From Nitrospira sp. (GTDB lineage Bacteria > Nitrospirota > Nitrospiria > Nitrospirales > Nitrospiraceae): a stretch of 8,761 nt of DNA. The stretch spans positions 1-8,761 of the forward strand of contig JACOEF010000270.1 of assembly GCA_024998705.1 (NCBI GenBank), written 5' to 3'. The notes under the pieces are model-generated. The model did not search any database and had not been told where the DNA came from. It saw nothing but the letters and a program-made list of their open reading frames with translations. Made by a program: the position numbers and the translations under genes. Below are positions 6,082 through 8,761 of this stretch, piece by piece (position 1 is the stretch's first letter; the number at the start of each line of letters is the position of its first letter).

Positions 6082-6561
6082 CTAAGACTTTTCGGAATGA
6101 ATCTGCTCGGCCAAATATCGATCAAGCCCCACTTGCTTAATGGTGCACAGCTGGGTCTCGAACCAATCGATATGCTCCTCGGTATCGACGATCATTTCCT
6201 CCAGCCGATGCCGAGTCGTGAAATCGCCGACCTTCGTGCAATGGGCAATTCCGTCACGGAGGACATCCGCGTCGTCACGCTCGAAGGCCAGATCGGCCTC
6301 CAATAGATCCGACACTTTCTTTCCGATCGCAACCGCATCCAGATGACCCATTTCGGGTGCGCCGCCCAGATACAAGATATGATCAATCAAGCCCGAGGAA
6401 TGACTCACTTCTTCCTGGGCCAGGTGACTGAAACGCTCATGCAGCCGGCCATAGCCCCAATGTTTGCACAAGGCCGCGTGCAGAAGATATTGATGCACGG
6501 CCGTAAGCTCACTCACCAACACTTTATTCAGGATATCGAGAACGCCCTCTTTCGCTTTCAT
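6082..6561 (-). CDS. bfr: Bacterioferritin subunit without heme Met52
   Basis: Bacterioferritin stores iron in a 24-subunit cage and oxidises Fe(II) at a di-iron centre. The protein has 159 residues, the usual length. Start ATG 6561-6559 (MKAKEG) follows GGGAG and matches the start of the upstream paralogue (MKAKQG); an ATG six codons earlier is less likely. By E. coli numbering it keeps Glu18, Glu51, His54, Glu94 and His130. Residue 127 is Thr in DTEEHIDW, though Glu128 and Glu129 are adjacent. Position 52 is Val, not the heme-binding Met. It therefore looks like the ferroxidase-type subunit of a two-subunit cage. It is second in the tandem, 35 bases after the other bacterioferritin gene and probably co-transcribed with it. 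Confidence 0.92.
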   Translation of the reverse strand: MKAKEGVLDILNKVLVSELTAVHQYLLHAALCKHWGYGRLHERFSHLAQEEVSHSSGLIDHILYLGGAPEMGHLDAVAIGKKVSDLLEADLAFERDDADVLRDGIAHCTKVGDFTTRHRLEEMIVDTEEHIDWFETQLCTIKQVGLDRYLAEQIHSEKS

Positions 6562-6578
6562 ACATACTCCCATTCCCA

Positions 6579-6591
6579 CGCCGGGCCGGCG
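6579..6591 (-). other. Short GC-rich hairpin between the bacterioferritin genes
   Basis: CGCCG and CGGCG form a perfect five-base stem around a three-base loop in the 35-base gap. It lies just upstream of the GGGAG ribosome site of the second gene and could adjust the subunit ratio. The stem is short, so this is tentative. Confidence 0.3.
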
Positions 6592-6596
6592 CTCGC

Positions 6597-7073
6597 TTAA
6601 CTGTCTTTGTGAATCTGCTCGGCCAGATAATTCTCAAGCCCCACTTGCTTGATCGTCTCAAGTTGGGTCTCGATCCAGTCGATGTGCTGATCCACATCCT
6701 TCGCCATATCTTCAAGCATATGACGCGTCGTAAAATCTCCCACTTTTGCGCAATGCACGACCCCGTCGCTGATCAGCGTGAGCATTTCCTGTTCAGCCTT
6801 GAGATCAAGCTTGAACTGCTCGGAAACAGTTTCTCCGACATGCACCGTATTCATACGCTGAACATTCGGCACCCCTTCCAAGTACAGAATGTGGCTGATC
6901 AGTTCATCCGCATCTTTCATTTCATCGATGCTACGCTCTCGAACTTTGTGATGCAGCTGTTCATAGCCCCAGTTTGAGCACATTTTCGCATGGACGAAAT
7001 ATTGGTTGATCGCGGTGAGATCCGCCGTGAGGACTTTATTCAGAAGCTCAATGACCCCTTGTTTCGCTTTCAT
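6597..7073 (-). CDS. bfr: Bacterioferritin subunit with heme Met52 but degenerate ferroxidase site
   Basis: The protein has 158 residues and starts at ATG 7073-7071 behind a very strong GGAGGGAGG ribosome site. Family features include NKVLTADLTAINQYF, HCAKVGDFTTRHMLE and QHIDWIETQLETIKQVGLENYL. By E. coli numbering Met52, the axial heme ligand, is present in SIDEMKDAD. The di-iron site is damaged: Glu18 is Asp, His54 is Asp and Glu127 is Val, while Glu51, Glu94 and His130 remain. This is the heme-type partner expected in two-subunit bacterioferritins such as those described in Magnetospirillum and Neisseria. It probably cannot oxidise iron well alone and may mediate electron entry for iron release. 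It is the first gene of the tandem. Confidence 0.92.
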   Translation of the reverse strand: MKAKQGVIELLNKVLTADLTAINQYFVHAKMCSNWGYEQLHHKVRERSIDEMKDADELISHILYLEGVPNVQRMNTVHVGETVSEQFKLDLKAEQEMLTLISDGVVHCAKVGDFTTRHMLEDMAKDVDQHIDWIETQLETIKQVGLENYLAEQIHKDS

Positions 7074-7394
7074 AGGTCCCTCCCTCCAGCTTGGAGTGCA
7101 ATGTTTTTCACCGGCCCGTTGGCCCGAGTCGGCGATGATGTACGTTGGACTTGCTCTTCACTCTACACCTTACTTAGAGATTCTCGAAGAGCTTGTCAAC
7201 AAGAGATGTACGTAGAAATGAGGCGAGTTATCAACATCGCCGAGAACGCTTCTCATTCTTCTCATCAGGACAGGATCGGGAACGGAGTGTTCTGCAGCAG
7301 CCCGGCGGCGGAAGGAACTGGAATCGAGAGGTATAAGAGACAGGAGAAACTGTTCACGCGAGCGAACGACGACACAGGAGCACATGCACCCCGA
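7074..7394. other. Intergenic region between topA and the bacterioferritin tandem
   Basis: This 321-base stretch holds no gene that I can support. It carries the likely bacterioferritin promoter and dyad (7171-7199), a second short dyad GAGAA-CGC-TTCTC (7242-7254), and a 13-base Tn5 mosaic-end-like word (7331-7343). No hairpin with a T-run was found after topA, so topA termination is not explained. Confidence 0.5.
7171..7199 (-). promoter_or_regulatory. Probable bacterioferritin promoter with embedded operator dyad
   Basis: On the minus strand a perfect -35 TTGACA (7199-7194) is followed 17 bases later by a weak -10 TAAGTA (7176-7171). The spacer and part of the -10 are covered by the dyad CTTAGAGATTCTCGAAG (7173-7189), whose 8-base arms match at seven positions around a central T. 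This is a classic repressor position, and a weak -10 would also suit activation. The regulator cannot be named; the sequence is not a good Fur box. Confidence 0.45.
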
Positions 7395-8761
7395 CTATCC
7401 GGCTTCCCGATAGCCACCCTCTTCCTTGTGACATTGCACCGAACGGCCAGCCTGCTTACTGACCTTCTCAATGAGGAATGGCGCCTGACACGTGGGGCAG
7501 GGCTTATTGATCGGGCGGTCCCACAACGCATACTCACATTGTGGGTAACGACTGCACGAATAAAAATTGCGGCCCTTTTTCGTACGCTTCTGAACGAGAT
7601 CTCCCCCGCAACCAGGCTGAGGACATTTCACACCCAAGGCGATCGCCTTGGTCGTCTTACATTCGGGATAGGCGGAACAGGCCAGAAACTTCCCGAAGCG
7701 GCCGGACTTGACCACCATCGGGCTTGAGCACTTTTCGCACTTTTCGTCCGTCGTCTCTTCCACCTTAGGAACAATCTTGATCGTCCCGTCAGGCAACTTT
7801 TCGAAATTGTGCGTATTCTTGCAGGGAGGATCTTCCTTATAGGCCGGACAGGCTAAGAACTTCCCGTTCCGTCCCCATTTGATTTCCAACATGCGACCGC
7901 ATTTTTCACAGGGAAGGTTCGTGGGTGGCTCGACGATATCCTTCGGTCCAGGGATCCCTTGAGCCAACTCCATCTCCCGCACAAATGGAGTGTAGAAATC
8001 GCGCACGGCTGCCACCCAGGGTTTCGTGCCTTCTTCAACCTCATCGAGCTGCTCTTCCATGTGGGACGTAAATTCCGTATCCAGCAGATCCGGAAATCCC
8101 TTCAACAGAAAGTCGTTCACCGTCCTCCCGGTTTCGGTGGGGAGGAAGCGGCCCTCGACCTTCTCAACATACTTTCGATCTTGGATTGTCGAGATGATCG
8201 AGGCATAGGTGGAAGGACGACCGATCCCCTTCTCTTCCAGCTCTCGAATCAGCAAGGCTTCGTTGTAACGCGGCGGGGGCTGGGTGAAATGCTGTTTGGA
8301 GACGAGGCCGGGCAGGGTCTGGGCTTCCTGGGCGACCAGACGCAACCCTTCACCTTCACGTAATGCAGGAAGTTGACGATCTGATTCGTCTTCCGCTTCC
8401 TGTTCATTCTTGGGCTTCTGCGACGGCAATTCTTTGTCGGTTCCCTCTAAATACACAGCCGTATGGCCGGCAAACTTCACCACGGTGCCGGTAGTGCGAA
8501 ACACATATCGGTCCGTCGTTCCCACCGGAGAGGAGTCCACACGCGTCACATCCATGATGGCAGGGACCATCTGCGAGGCAATGAACCGGTTCCAAATGAG
8601 CTTATACAGATTGTATTGATCCTGCTCCAGGTATTGCTTGATCGATTCAGGATCGCGCGCGGCCGCAGTTGGGCGGATGGCCTCATGCGCCTCTTGCGCG
8701 GCCTTCTGTGTCTTGTACACGTTCGGGGTAGCGGGCAGATACTCAACTCCGAACCGTTCCC
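7395..8761 (-). CDS. topA: DNA topoisomerase I, C-terminal part, 5' end outside window
   Basis: Type IA topoisomerase relaxes negative supercoils through a transient 5'-phosphotyrosine. About 455 C-terminal codons are present, open to the window edge; the catalytic Tyr region (TYMRTDS) lies just outside. The visible part begins in the conserved segment LPATPNVYKT followed by AQEAHEAIRPT, then shows TQPPPRYNEALLIRELEEKGIGRPSTYA, the DNA-gripping core motif. The tail has three intact Cys4 zinc ribbons (about 7910-7821, 7739-7659 and 7625-7536) and a degenerate fourth with three Cys (about 7499-7431). It ends at TAG 7397-7395, with His-Lys-Glu-Glu-rich residues after the last Cys. The gene is transcribed toward the bacterioferritin tandem, 321 bases upstream of it, and is probably an independent unit. 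Confidence 0.97.
   Translation of the reverse strand, partial: ERFGVEYLPATPNVYKTQKAAQEAHEAIRPTAAARDPESIKQYLEQDQYNLYKLIWNRFIASQMVPAIMDVTRVDSSPVGTTDRYVFRTTGTVVKFAGHTAVYLEGTDKELPSQKPKNEQEAEDESDRQLPALREGEGLRLVAQEAQTLPGLVSKQHFTQPPPRYNEALLIRELEEKGIGRPSTYASIISTIQDRKYVEKVEGRFLPTETGRTVNDFLLKGFPDLLDTEFTSHMEEQLDEVEEGTKPWVAAVRDFYTPFVREMELAQGIPGPKDIVEPPTNLPCEKCGRMLEIKWGRNGKFLACPAYKEDPPCKNTHNFEKLPDGTIKIVPKVEETTDEKCEKCSSPMVVKSGRFGKFLACSAYPECKTTKAIALGVKCPQPGCGGDLVQKRTKKGRNFYSCSRYPQCEYALWDRPINKPCPTCQAPFLIEKVSKQAGRSVQCHKEEGGYREAG

Noticed and set aside
6990..7727. Long rightward open frame of 245 residues
   Set aside because: It spans the bacterioferritin start, an intergenic gap and the topA end on the opposite strand; low-complexity shadow without a family look.
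7959..8363. Rightward open frame inside topA
   Set aside because: Complementary-strand shadow of the topoisomerase coding region.
1..8761. Prophage, insertion sequence, CRISPR array, tRNA or rRNA
   Set aside because: No integrase, transposase, regularly spaced repeats or RNA-gene folds were found; the Com-like gene is the only phage-related hint and has no phage neighbours.

Overview
The window looks like chromosome of a Gram-negative, moderately high-GC bacterium. Outer-membrane porin, lipoprotein signals, paired bacterioferritins and the style of the DNA topoisomerase I tail suggest Nitrospirota, probably Nitrospira. That assignment rests on recollection of protein style, not on a database match.

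Region 1 (1-4428) is an iron-linked envelope cluster. A truncated ApbE-type FMN transferase lipoprotein runs leftwards off the window from 530. Divergent to it, a sigma70-like promoter with an overlapping Fur-box-like site (771-812) precedes a tandem rightward series: a 59-residue Com-like zinc-finger protein (841-1020), a 482-residue porin (1155-2603), a small lipoprotein (2664-3125), an exported FMN-binding-domain protein (3122-3795, interrupted by a -1 frameshift at 3590-3592), and a four-helix membrane protein with a His-x12-His pair (3819-4337). A textbook intrinsic terminator at 4388-4428 closes the series. ApbE enzymes attach FMN to the Thr of SGAT-type motifs, and the FMN-binding protein carries that motif in the shifted frame. 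Together the genes suggest a Fur-controlled, flavin-based electron-transfer system reaching the periplasm or outer membrane, possibly for ferric iron or another extracytoplasmic acceptor. This system-level reading is inference.

Region 2 (4442-5823) holds an HD-GYP phosphodiesterase gene broken by an in-frame amber codon directly before its HD dyad, then an AraC-family regulator without a recognisable sensor domain. The HD-GYP start lies 13 bases after the terminator T-run, so its mRNA probably carries the terminator in its leader.

Region 3 (6082-7394, minus strand) holds two tandem bacterioferritin genes with complementary ligand sets: the first-transcribed subunit keeps the heme Met52 but has lost ferroxidase residues, while the second keeps most of the ferroxidase site and lacks Met52. 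A -35-like TTGACA and a near-perfect dyad mark a likely regulated promoter. Region 4 (7395-8761, minus strand) is the C-terminal part of DNA topoisomerase I, with three intact zinc ribbons and a degenerate fourth.

The whole window has an iron and redox theme: Fur site, flavinylation, porin, and iron storage.
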